The notes below the pieces were generated by a model. The model was not told the origin of the DNA and ran no database searches. It saw nothing but the letters and a program-made list of their open reading frames with translations. Below, piece after piece: positions 1 through 7,413 of a stretch of DNA of 16,398 bases. The DNA lies in the NCBI GenBank assembly GCA_947567585.1, contig CANONE010000034.1:1-16398 (forward strand), written 5' to 3'. How positions within the stretch are numbered: position 1 is the first letter of the stretch; the number at the start of each line of letters is the position of its first letter. This DNA comes from an uncultured Clostridia bacterium (GTDB lineage Bacteria > Bacillota > Clostridia > Oscillospirales > Acutalibacteraceae). A program made the position numbers and the translations under genes.

Positions 1-126
1 CCTCGTCCGCGCAGCGGCCGCCTTCCGCTTGGCGAAAGGTCTGGAAAACTCCAATCAGATTTATGCTATAATATCCTACGGATATTTCAGTAGAGCGGGA
101 TTTGCGCAGCAATTCCATAAATCATT
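1..126. other. Left-edge non-coding region upstream of the ABC operon
   Basis: No frame in this stretch gives a recognisable protein, and the reading frames that cross the left edge stop soon or run without family resemblance. The only supported element is the extended -10 at 64-72. It may include the tail of a gene lying to the left, but nothing here lets me name one. Confidence 0.5.
64..72 (+). promoter_or_regulatory. Extended -10 promoter for the ABC exporter operon
   Basis: The sequence TGCTATAAT is an exact extended -10 element (TGn plus TATAAT, the hexamer at 67-72). The best -35 candidate, TGGAAA at 42-47, is weak and 19 nt away, which suits a promoter that relies on the TG extension. 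The GTG start of the ATPase follows about 70 nt downstream, so the leader is short. The same TGCTATAAT string recurs in the promoter at 13301-13329. Confidence 0.6.
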
Positions 127-141
127 TTGGGAGGTAGCAGG

Positions 142-843
142 GTGCATTTTATTGAGTTTAACAATGTGTGTAAGTTATATACCATGGGGGAAAACCGGAT
201 CGCCGCCGCTGACCACATCAACTTTTTTGTGGAAAAGGGCGAATTTTGTGTAATCGTAGGCCCTTCCGGCGCTGGAAAGACCACTGTTCTGAACATGCTG
301 GGGGGAATGGACGTCTGCGATGAGGGCCGCATCCTTTTGGACGGCGCGGAAATCAGCGGCTACTCTCCCAAGCGCCTCACCGCCTACCGCCGGCTGGACG
401 TGGGATTTGTCTTTCAGTTTTACAACCTGGTGCAGAATTTGACGGCTCTGGAAAACGTGGAACTGGCCAGCGAAATCTGCCCCCATCCTTTGGACGCCGC
501 CGAAACTCTTCGGGAAGTGGGGCTGGGAGAGCGGCTGCGGAACTTCCCCGCCCAGCTTTCCGGCGGAGAACAGCAGCGGGTGGCCATTGCCCGGGCTCTG
601 GCTAAGAACCCGAAAATCCTTCTCTGCGACGAGCCCACCGGCGCCTTGGACTATAACACCGGCAAGGCCGTGCTGGCCCTTTTGCAGGAAACCTGCCGGA
701 AGACCGGGCGCACCGTTTTGGTAATCACCCACAACGGAGCCCTGACCGCCATGGCAGACCGGGTTATCCGCATAAAAAGCGGCAAAGCCATTTCCAATGA
801 AGTGAACCCCTCCCCCACTCCGGTAGAGGACATTGAATGGTAG
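142..843 (+). CDS. ABC transporter ATP-binding protein (MacB/LolD-type)
   Basis: This 233-residue cytoplasmic ATPase should power the permease encoded next. All ABC motifs are visible in order: Walker A GPSGAGKTT at residues 40-48, Q-loop Gln92, signature LSGGEQQR at 139-146, Walker B ILLCDEP at 159-165, the D-loop ALD at 168-170 and the switch His197. The LSGGEQQRVAIARAL signature and the length near 230 residues are typical of the MacB/LolD/FtsE subgroup that pairs with FtsX-fold permeases. I chose the GTG at 142 because a GGAGGT ribosome binding site at 130-135 lies 6 nt before it; a longer TTG start at 127 would overlap that site. The permease starts 21 nt after the stop, so the two are almost certainly cotranscribed. 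The substrate cannot be read from sequence. Confidence 0.93.
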   Translation: MHFIEFNNVCKLYTMGENRIAAADHINFFVEKGEFCVIVGPSGAGKTTVLNMLGGMDVCDEGRILLDGAEISGYSPKRLTAYRRLDVGFVFQFYNLVQNLTALENVELASEICPHPLDAAETLREVGLGERLRNFPAQLSGGEQQRVAIARALAKNPKILLCDEPTGALDYNTGKAVLALLQETCRKTGRTVLVITHNGALTAMADRVIRIKSGKAISNEVNPSPTPVEDIEW

Positions 844-864
844 CATAGGAAGGAGGCTTTTTCC

Positions 865-3800
865 GTGAAGACCTACATGAAATCGATTTTTCGGACCATT
901 CGCCACAGCCTCTCTCGATTTTTGGCCATTTTTTCCATTGTGGCTTTGGGGTCTGGGTTTTTAGCGGGGATGCTGACCTCTCCTCTGGATATGCGGATTT
1001 CCGCCGACTCCTACTGCGACGCCACAGACCTGTTCGATGTGCGGGCCGTCTCTACCCTGGGCCTTACGGAGGAGGACATGGACAGCCTGCGCCAGCTGCC
1101 CCAGGTGGACAAGCTGGCGCCCGCGTATGACACGGACCTGGTGCTCCTTAGCGACCAGGGGGATTCCTATACCACCCGGCTGCACAGCCTGCCGGAAGAC
1201 GGCTGGGACGAAATCAACCGGCCTGTGCTGCAGGAGGGCCGCCTGCCGGAAAAGCCCGGGGAGTGCGCCATAGTGCTGACCCGCACTTTCTTTGAAGACG
1301 GCGGCTGGATCGGCCGGGAGCTCACTGTGGCGGCCGGGCAGGAGGACTTGCCGGAGATGCCGGAAACCTTCACGGTGGTGGGCACGGTGAAGACCTCCCT
1401 ATACCTCTCTCTGGAACAAGAGCATTCTACCGCTGGAACAGGTACGCTGGGGCTGATGGCCTTTGTTCCTCCGGAAACCTTCTCTCAGGATTATTGCACC
1501 GCCGCCTATATGACTCTTTCCGGCGCCAGAGATCTGAATGCCTTTAACCAGGAATATGACAGCCTGGTTGAGGAGGCCGAAAGTGTTTTGGAGCCCTTAG
1601 GGGAAGAACGGGCGCGGATCCGGTATGAGGAAATCGTCGGCGACGCCAACAGCCAGCTGGAGGACGCCCGCAAAGAATATGAGGACGCCAAAGCCGGCGC
1701 GGAAAAGGAGCTGGCCGAGGCCCTGGAAAAGCTTCAAGACGGGGAACGGGAAATCGAAGAAAACCAAGACAAGCTGGCGGACGCCAAAAAGGAGCTGGAA
1801 GACGGACGCCGGGAGCTGACGGACGGGCGGGCCCAGCTACAGTCGGAAACGGCTTCCGCCCGGCAGGAAATCGCGGACGGGCGGGCCCAGATTGCCAGCT
1901 ACCAGGCCCAGCTGGACAGCGGAAAGGGCCAAATCAGCGCGGCCAGGGCCCAGTTGGACGCCGGATACCAGGAGCTTCAAGCCGGGGACGCGAAGCTGGC
2001 GGAAAGCAAGGCCCAGCTGGACGCCGCTGAAGCCAATCTAGCGGGGATCGCGGCGGGAAAAGAAGCCCTGGCCCAAGCCGCCGCCCAAATGGGGCTTCCC
2101 GCGCCGGACGGCTCGGACGCGGGAGCCCTGGACTTCATCGCCCAGCTGGAACAGGCCGCGCCGGAAGCGGCCGGACAGTTCGCGCAGCTGAAAGCGGGCC
2201 TACAGGCGCTGGCCGCACAGGGTACGGACAGCGTTTCCGCCGCTCAAGAGCTGGAAGCCGGAAAAGAGCAATACGCCCAGGGGCTGGCCCAGTCCCAGGC
2301 GGCGCGCAAGGAACTGGACGCCAACCTGGCCGCCGTCAACGCCCAGGCCAGCCAGTTGGAAGCCCAGCAGAACCAGCTGAACGGCCAGAAATCCCAGCTG
2401 GACAGCGCCGAAGCCACCCTGCGGACCAAGGAGCAGGAGGCCCAGGCGGAATTTGTCAAGGCGGAAAAGGATCTGGCCCAGGGACAGGCGGACTATGACG
2501 ATGGCCTCCGCCAGCTGGAGGACGCCAAAAAGGAACTGGCGGAGGGCTGGGAGGATTACAACGAAGGTAAGGCGGAAGCGGACAGGGAACTGGCCGACGC
2601 CGAAGCCGCGCTCAAGGATGCCCAAGAGGAAATCGACAAAATAGAGGAAGGGGAATGGCTCCTTTTTACCCGGGAGGATAACGCCAGCTTTGCCAGCTAC
2701 GCCTCAAATGCCGACAAGATTGCCGCCATTGCCTCGGTGTTCCCCGTGTTCTTTTTCCTGGTGGCCGCCTTGGTCGCCCTGACCACCATGACCCGCATGG
2801 TGGAGGAGGAGCGCCAGCAGATCGGCGCCTTAAAAGCGCTGGGTTACTCGTCGGGGCAAATTGCCGGGAAATACCTTTTCTATGCCGCCGCCGCCAGCCT
2901 GCTGGGCTGTGTGGCGGGGGTGGCGGTAGGCATGTGGCTGTTCCCCACCGTCATTATCAACGCCTACAACATTATGTATGATATTCCGCGGGTGCTCACC
3001 CCCTTTAGCTGGACTCTGGCCCTCACCTCCGCGGTTACCGCTACCCTTTGTACCCTGGCCGCTACCCTCAACGCTTGTTGGGCCGCTCTTCGGGAGCAGC
3101 CCGCAAGGCTCATGCTGCCCCGGGCCCCGAAAGCCGGAAAGCGCATCTTTCTGGAATATGTCACCCCTCTGTGGCGCAGGCTGAAATTCACCCATAAGGT
3201 GACGGCCCGGAACCTCATCCGCTATAAAAAGCGTTTCTTTATGACGGTTATAGGCATTGCCGGATGCACAGCTCTTTTGGTCACTGGCTTTGGCATTCGG
3301 GATTCTGTGTCAGATATTGTCGCCCTGCAATACAGCCAGCTCTGCAACTACCAGCTGATTGTTGGGCTCAGCGACGCCGCCGCTTTGGACTCCTCCGCTT
3401 TCACTGGTATTCTGGAGGACCAGGCCAAGGTTTCCAGCTGGCTGGCAGTCACCCAGGAAACCGGCAAGGTGGTCCCCAAGGACAGGACGCCCCAGGACGG
3501 CATTACCATTTTTGTCCCCCATGAGGTGGAACGCCTGCCGGAATTCTTTCAGTTCCGCCACAGAACCGACAGCCAGCCGGTGGAGTATGGGGAAACCGCC
3601 GTGATCATCACCGAAAAGCTGGCAGAGAGGCAGCGGCTGAAGGCGGGGGACAGCATCACCGTGCGGAACCAGGCGGAACAGGAAGCCAGCTTTATCATTA
3701 CAGATATCTGCGAAAACTATGTACACCACTATTTATATATATCCCCGGCGGCATATCAGGAGGCTTTCAAGGAGGAGGCGCAGGTGAATTCGGTTCTGTG

Positions 3801-4332
3801 CGCTCTGCCGGAGGAAGGCCCCCAGGGCGGCGAAGAGCAGCTGACCACCGATATGCTCAAATGTCCGGATGTGGCTATGACCACCTCCACGGTGGAGCTC
3901 TCCTCCAGCTTCCAGAGCAGCATTCAGAGCATCAACTATATTGTGGCCGTGCTGATCATCTCTGCGGGAGCTCTGGCTTTTGTGGTAGTCTATAACCTGA
4001 CCAATATCAATATCACCGAGCGGGAGAAGGAGCTGGCCACCATTAAGGTACTGGGCTTCTATGATGGAGAAGTGGCGGCCTATGTGTACCGGGAGACGGC
4101 GGCGCTCACCGTAATCGGCACGGCGGCGGGCCTTCTTTTGGGGATCGCGCTGCACCAGTTTGTAATCCGCACAGCGGAAATCGACATGGTGATGTTCGGC
4201 AGGTCCATTTACGCCCCCAGCTATATTTGGGCCGCCCTGCTGACGCTGCTGTTCAGCGTATTGGTCAACCTGGTCATGTATAAAAAGCTGGTGGGAATCA
4301 GCATGGTGGAAAGTATGAAGGCCCCGGAATAG
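865..4332 (+). CDS. FtsX-like ABC transporter permease with long coiled coil
   Basis: This 1155-residue membrane protein is the permease partner of the preceding ATPase. The visible order is: one N-terminal helix (about 16-37), an extracytoplasmic region (about 40-250), a charged Glu/Lys/Ala/Gln-rich coiled coil (about 253-598) broken by a Gly/Pro-containing linker near 400-460, then a three-helix FtsX module (helices near 619-645, 670-695 and 714-740). A second half follows: a helix near 791-811, an extracytoplasmic domain, and three helices near 1023-1045, 1079-1102 and 1120-1139. This is the duplicated FtsX/MacB layout with eight predicted helices. The two halves each keep the E(R/K)xx(I/L)(G/A)xxKxLG(Y/F) motif that typically precedes an FtsX helix. 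GTG at 865 has AGGAGG at 851-856. Known relatives export peptides or lipids or transmit mechanical signals; the substrate here is unknown. The coiled coil is far longer than in classical MacB. Confidence 0.9.
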   Translation: MKTYMKSIFRTIRHSLSRFLAIFSIVALGSGFLAGMLTSPLDMRISADSYCDATDLFDVRAVSTLGLTEEDMDSLRQLPQVDKLAPAYDTDLVLLSDQGDSYTTRLHSLPEDGWDEINRPVLQEGRLPEKPGECAIVLTRTFFEDGGWIGRELTVAAGQEDLPEMPETFTVVGTVKTSLYLSLEQEHSTAGTGTLGLMAFVPPETFSQDYCTAAYMTLSGARDLNAFNQEYDSLVEEAESVLEPLGEERARIRYEEIVGDANSQLEDARKEYEDAKAGAEKELAEALEKLQDGEREIEENQDKLADAKKELEDGRRELTDGRAQLQSETASARQEIADGRAQIASYQAQLDSGKGQISAARAQLDAGYQELQAGDAKLAESKAQLDAAEANLAGIAAGKEALAQAAAQMGLPAPDGSDAGALDFIAQLEQAAPEAAGQFAQLKAGLQALAAQGTDSVSAAQELEAGKEQYAQGLAQSQAARKELDANLAAVNAQASQLEAQQNQLNGQKSQLDSAEATLRTKEQEAQAEFVKAEKDLAQGQADYDDGLRQLEDAKKELAEGWEDYNEGKAEADRELADAEAALKDAQEEIDKIEEGEWLLFTREDNASFASYASNADKIAAIASVFPVFFFLVAALVALTTMTRMVEEERQQIGALKALGYSSGQIAGKYLFYAAAASLLGCVAGVAVGMWLFPTVIINAYNIMYDIPRVLTPFSWTLALTSAVTATLCTLAATLNACWAALREQPARLMLPRAPKAGKRIFLEYVTPLWRRLKFTHKVTARNLIRYKKRFFMTVIGIAGCTALLVTGFGIRDSVSDIVALQYSQLCNYQLIVGLSDAAALDSSAFTGILEDQAKVSSWLAVTQETGKVVPKDRTPQDGITIFVPHEVERLPEFFQFRHRTDSQPVEYGETAVIITEKLAERQRLKAGDSITVRNQAEQEASFIITDICENYVHHYLYISPAAYQEAFKEEAQVNSVLCALPEEGPQGGEEQLTTDMLKCPDVAMTTSTVELSSSFQSSIQSINYIVAVLIISAGALAFVVVYNLTNINITEREKELATIKVLGFYDGEVAAYVYRETAALTVIGTAAGLLLGIALHQFVIRTAEIDMVMFGRSIYAPSYIWAALLTLLFSVLVNLVMYKKLVGISMVESMKAPE

Positions 4333-4350
4333 GAGAGAAAGGAGCGTCTC

Positions 4351-5007
4351 ATGAAGCATCTGATTGTAGCGGGAGTGCCCCGGGCCGGGAAAAGCACCCT
4401 CTCCCGGCGTATCGCCCGGCAATTTGGCTGGCAGCATGTCCCTATGGACGCCGTCATCGCCGGGTTCGAGCGCTGCTTTCCAGAGACGGGAGTGGACACC
4501 GGGATCAGCGTCAACGCGGGCAAGCCCTCTTTGGAGATTCTTCGGCTGATCAGCGGACGGATGGCCCCCTTTCTCCAGGCCATGACCGACCCGGAGGAGT
4601 ACGATGAAAAAAACGGCCCCATGGTCATCGACATGTACCAGCTGCTGCCGGAGGACTATGCCCGCCGGGGACTGTCCTCCACCTGCCGGATCCTCTATCT
4701 CGTCACCGGAAACGTAAGCCCGGAGGAGCGGTTTGCCATTCAAAAGCAGTGGGATACCCCGGAGGACTACACCTATGACCTTTCCGATACCGAGCGCATG
4801 GAAGGCTGCCGGGAACTGGTGGCCCAAAGCCGCCTCATCCGGGAACAGTGCCGGCTGCTGGGACTGCCCTGCTATGAGACGGCCCACAGCCGGGAAGAGG
4901 TCTTTCAGGGAATCTTGGAAGAGCTGCGAAGGAGGGTAAGAGAGGATTGTCCAGCACCATCCCAAGGAGACGCGGGAGGAGAAAAAAGCGGGCCGTTGAT
5001 TTTCTAA
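4351..5007 (+). CDS. P-loop kinase-like NTP-binding protein
   Basis: This is a 218-residue soluble protein with a Walker A loop GVPRAGKST at residues 8-16 directly after the first beta strand, as in adenylate kinase, shikimate kinase and zeta-toxin-like P-loop kinases. A hydrophobic strand ending in VID near residues 91-93 is the likely Walker B. Arg-rich segments in the second half could form a lid. The substrate is not identifiable. The tail after about residue 195 is low in complexity and probably disordered. The start is supported by AAAGGAG at 4338-4344, 6 nt upstream. It begins 18 nt after the permease stop and so is probably in the same operon, although a functional link to export is not evident. 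The stop lies only 8 nt before the -35 of the pgk promoter, and no terminator is visible between them. Confidence 0.75.
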   Translation: MKHLIVAGVPRAGKSTLSRRIARQFGWQHVPMDAVIAGFERCFPETGVDTGISVNAGKPSLEILRLISGRMAPFLQAMTDPEEYDEKNGPMVIDMYQLLPEDYARRGLSSTCRILYLVTGNVSPEERFAIQKQWDTPEDYTYDLSDTERMEGCRELVAQSRLIREQCRLLGLPCYETAHSREEVFQGILEELRRRVREDCPAPSQGDAGGEKSGPLIF

Positions 5008-5015
5008 AGTTCTAC

Positions 5016-5044
5016 TTGCAAACAGCGGCGTTTTGTTATACAAT
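5016..5044 (+). promoter_or_regulatory. SigA-type promoter for pgk
   Basis: TTGCAA at 5016-5021 and TACAAT at 5039-5044 are separated by 17 nt, which is optimal spacing. It sits immediately after the kinase stop codon and gives a pgk leader of roughly 55 nt. An overlapping TATACA at 5037 would leave only 15 nt spacing and is less likely. Confidence 0.65.
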
Positions 5045-5106
5045 ATTTGGTAGTAGCCCGCGCGTTTTACTACCCATTGCTAAATAAGAAGAAGGAGTGC
5101 TCTGAA

Positions 5107-6405
5107 ATGAACTATCTTAACAAGAAGACCGTGGAAGACATCGACGTTGCCGGCAAGCGGGTTTTGGTCCGCTGCGATTTCAACGTCCCCATGAAGGACG
5201 GCGCCATCACGGATACCAAGCGCATTGTGGGGGCCCTGCCCACCGTGAAGTATCTCAGCGACCATGGCGCCAAGGTAATCCTTTGTTCTCACATGGGCCG
5301 TCCCCACAACATCTTCAATGATACCGTGAAGCTGGACAAGAAAGAGAAGAAGAAGATCGACGCCATGCCCGAGGCCGAACAGGCCGAGGCTACCGCCAAG
5401 GCTCTGGAAGCCGCCAAGGGCGACGTGCAGAAGTTCTCTCTGGCCCCTGTTGCCGCCGAGCTTGGCAAGCTGCTGGGCAAAGAGGTCATTATGGCTAAGG
5501 ACGTCATCGGCCCCGACGCTAAGGCGAAAGCCGCCGCTCTCAACGACGGCGACGTGATGATTATCGAGAACATCCGCTTCCACGCCGAGGAGACCAAGAA
5601 CGACCCTGATTTCGCCAAAGAGCTGGCCTCTATGGCCGACATCTACGTAAACGACGCGTTCGGCACCGCTCACCGGGCCCATGCCTCCACCGAGGGCGTT
5701 TCCCATTACCTGCCCGCTGTGTGCGGCTACCTGATCCAGAAGGAGATCACTGTGATGGGCGGCGCGCTCACCGAGCCCAAGCGTCCCTTTGTAGCCATTC
5801 TGGGCGGCGCCAAGGTTTCTGACAAGATTGGCGTTATCGACAATCTGCTGGGCAAGGTGGACACTCTGATTATCGGCGGCGGCATGGCCTACACCTTCTT
5901 TAAAGCCCAGGGCCACAGCATCGGCACCTCCCTGTGCGAGGAGGACAAGATCGACCTGGCCAAGGCCACTCTGGAGAAGGCAGAGAAGGCCGGCGTGAAG
6001 TTCCTGCTGCCGGTGGACACCAAGGTAGGCAAGGAGTTTGACCCCGAGACCGAGAGCCAGGTGGTAGACTCCACCGCTATTCCCGACGGCTGGATGGGTC
6101 TGGACATCGGGCCCAAGACCATCGAGCTGTTCTCCGACGCCATCAAGGGCGCGGGCACTGTGGTTTGGAACGGCCCCATGGGCGTTTCTGAGTGGGACAA
6201 CTTCGCCAAGGGCACCATTGGCGTGGCCAACGCGGTTGCCGAAAGCGGCGCTATCTCCATTATCGGCGGCGGCGACTCCGCGGCGGCTGTGGAGAAGCTG
6301 GGCTTTGCGGACAAGATGACCCACATCTCCACCGGCGGCGGCGCTTCCCTGGAATTCCTGGAGGGCAAGGAGCTGCCCGGCATTGCCTGCCTCAACGAGA
6401 AATAA
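5107..6405 (+). CDS. pgk: Phosphoglycerate kinase
   Basis: It converts 1,3-bisphosphoglycerate and ADP to 3-phosphoglycerate and ATP in glycolysis, in the cytoplasm. Family landmarks are all present: RCDFNVP near residues 22-28 for substrate binding, SHMGRP at 61-66, the FHAEE and GTAHRAHAS segments, GGGMAYTF, the DIGPKT and WNGPMGVSE motifs, and the C-terminal GGGDSAAA nucleotide-binding loop followed by STGGGASLEFLEGKELPG. ATG at 5107 is chosen because AAGGAG at 5092-5097 precedes it and the family N-terminus starts here; the in-frame extension to 5047 is leader. At 432 residues it is longer than the usual 390-400, because of an Ala/Glu/Lys-rich insertion near residues 67-108 between the GRP motif and the FSLAPVA helix. 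First gene of the glycolytic cluster. Confidence 0.98.
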   Translation: MNYLNKKTVEDIDVAGKRVLVRCDFNVPMKDGAITDTKRIVGALPTVKYLSDHGAKVILCSHMGRPHNIFNDTVKLDKKEKKKIDAMPEAEQAEATAKALEAAKGDVQKFSLAPVAAELGKLLGKEVIMAKDVIGPDAKAKAAALNDGDVMIIENIRFHAEETKNDPDFAKELASMADIYVNDAFGTAHRAHASTEGVSHYLPAVCGYLIQKEITVMGGALTEPKRPFVAILGGAKVSDKIGVIDNLLGKVDTLIIGGGMAYTFFKAQGHSIGTSLCEEDKIDLAKATLEKAEKAGVKFLLPVDTKVGKEFDPETESQVVDSTAIPDGWMGLDIGPKTIELFSDAIKGAGTVVWNGPMGVSEWDNFAKGTIGVANAVAESGAISIIGGGDSAAAVEKLGFADKMTHISTGGGASLEFLEGKELPGIACLNEK

Positions 6406-6418
6406 TTTGCTGTTTGGG

Positions 6419-6447
6419 AGGGCGGGGATATCTCCGCCCTTTCTTTT
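6419..6447 (+). terminator. Intrinsic terminator or attenuator after pgk
   Basis: A 9-bp stem (6419-6427 with 6432-6440, including one G-U pair) closes on an ATAT loop and runs into TTTCTTTT. It begins 14 nt after the pgk stop and ends 4 nt before the ribosome binding site of the next small ORF. No promoter is evident between it and tpiA, so partial read-through is the simplest reading. Confidence 0.72.
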
Positions 6448-6463
6448 GAAAGAAGGTATTCAT

Positions 6464-6607
6464 ATGGGAGACAAGGTTTTCAGCGCGTTTCTCCGGATGA
6501 TCATCACCCATCTGAAAAGGATTCGCGCACAACGGGACCCTTCTGAGAAAGATAAGCTGATAAAAGAGCTGATTGAGGACCTGGAAACCACTGCCATGCT
6601 GGATTGA
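6464..6607 (+). CDS. Small hypothetical protein between pgk and tpiA
   Basis: This is a 47-residue ORF beginning MGDKVFSAFLRM. It has an AGAAGG ribosome binding site at 6451-6456, 7 nt before the ATG, and no better in-frame start. The N-terminal half could form an amphipathic helix rich in Arg, Lys and His (FLRMIITHLKRIRAQ); the C-terminal half is Glu/Asp/Lys-rich with helix-favouring residues. No cysteine, signal peptide or true membrane segment is visible. I do not recognise the family. It ends 31 nt before tpiA and is therefore likely cotranscribed with it. It could be a real regulatory microprotein or merely a translated leader; codon use resembles the neighbours and the ribosome binding site argues for translation. 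Confidence 0.6.
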   Translation: MGDKVFSAFLRMIITHLKRIRAQRDPSEKDKLIKELIEDLETTAMLD

Positions 6608-6638
6608 TCTGAGAAAAAACTTTGGAGGACTGATTACT

Positions 6639-7409
6639 ATGAACAAAGCACTGCGCAAAGCCGTCATTGCCGGCAACTGGAAGATGAATAAGACCCCCGC
6701 CGAAGCCAAAGAGCTCATCGCGGCTATCGCCCCTCTGGTAAAGGACGCCACCGTTGACGTAGTGGCCTGCACCCCCTTCGTAGACTTGTCCGCCGCCCAG
6801 GAGGCCGCTGCCGGCACCAACATCCAGATTGGCGCTGAGAACTGCCATTGGGCCAAGTCTGGAGCCTTCACCGGGGAAATTTCCGCTGAGATGCTCAGCA
6901 GCATGGGCGTAAAAATCGTTATCATCGGCCACAGTGAGCGCCGCCAGTACTTTGGCGAGACGGACGTCACCGTCCATGACCGGGTGCGGGCCGCCCTGGA
7001 CGCGGGTCTGACCGTGATCCTCTGTGTGGGCGAAACTCTGGAACAGCGGGAGCAGGGCATTACCAGCGAGCTCTGCGCCCTGCAGACCAAGATTGCCCTG
7101 GGCGGCGTTTCCGAGGAGGAGCTGAAGCGCATCATCATTGCCTACGAGCCTGTGTGGGCCATTGGCACCGGCAAGACCGCCACTGCCCAGCAGGCCAACG
7201 AGGTCTGCGCCCTGATCCGCCAGACCATCAAGGATCTGTACACCTGCGGCGCGGGCGACAGCATCACCATCCAGTACGGCGGCTCCATGAACGCCCAGAA
7301 CGCCGCCGAGCTGCTGGCTCAGCCCGACGTGGACGGCGGCCTGATCGGCGGGGCCTCCCTAAAGCCCGCCGACTTCGCCGCTATCGTCGAGGCCGCTACC
7401 AAGGGCTAA
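6639..7409 (+). CDS. tpiA: Triose-phosphate isomerase
   Basis: It interconverts dihydroxyacetone phosphate and glyceraldehyde 3-phosphate in glycolysis. The 256-residue protein matches the family length of about 250. The N-terminal AGNWKMNK holds substrate-binding Asn13 and Lys15. IGHSERR gives the electrophilic His98, and YEPVWAIGTG gives the catalytic base Glu170 followed directly by the mobile loop 6. YGGSM and the late GGLIGGASL segment bind phosphate. ATG at 6639 follows GGAGG at 6624-6628 with 10 nt spacing and places the conserved AGNWKMNK at the usual position; a longer in-frame start at 6573 overlaps the small ORF and lacks homologous residues. The next gene begins 4 nt after its stop. 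Confidence 0.98.
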   Translation: MNKALRKAVIAGNWKMNKTPAEAKELIAAIAPLVKDATVDVVACTPFVDLSAAQEAAAGTNIQIGAENCHWAKSGAFTGEISAEMLSSMGVKIVIIGHSERRQYFGETDVTVHDRVRAALDAGLTVILCVGETLEQREQGITSELCALQTKIALGGVSEEELKRIIIAYEPVWAIGTGKTATAQQANEVCALIRQTIKDLYTCGAGDSITIQYGGSMNAQNAAELLAQPDVDGGLIGGASLKPADFAAIVEAATKG

Positions 7410-7413
7410 GAGA

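Noticed and set aside
29..253. 74-codon open frame across the left-edge promoter
   Set aside because: It overlaps the ABC ATPase in another frame and its sequence has no family features or ribosome binding site.
1780..2560. Recurring short DNA units suggesting a CRISPR or minisatellite
   Set aside because: Units are irregular in spacing and sequence, stay in frame, and encode heptad-like protein repeats.
2200..2625. Hydrophobic open frame on the minus strand in the coiled-coil region
   Set aside because: Its apparent membrane-like Leu/Phe content simply reflects reverse-complemented Lys/Glu/Gln codons of the coiled coil.
3733..5043. Long open frame (436 codons) on the minus strand
   Set aside because: It spans the antisense of the permease, the kinase and the intergenic region, has no recognisable family or ribosome binding site, and the plus-strand genes have clear motifs. 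It is a by-product of GC-rich codon use.
5047..5106. N-terminal extension of PGK by 20 residues
   Set aside because: It would start next to the -10 element, has no ribosome binding site, and family members begin near the internal ATG, which has AAGGAG.
5080..6324. Long open frame (414 codons) antisense to pgk
   Set aside because: pgk is unambiguous on the plus strand; the antisense product has a skewed His/Gly/Leu composition and no motif.
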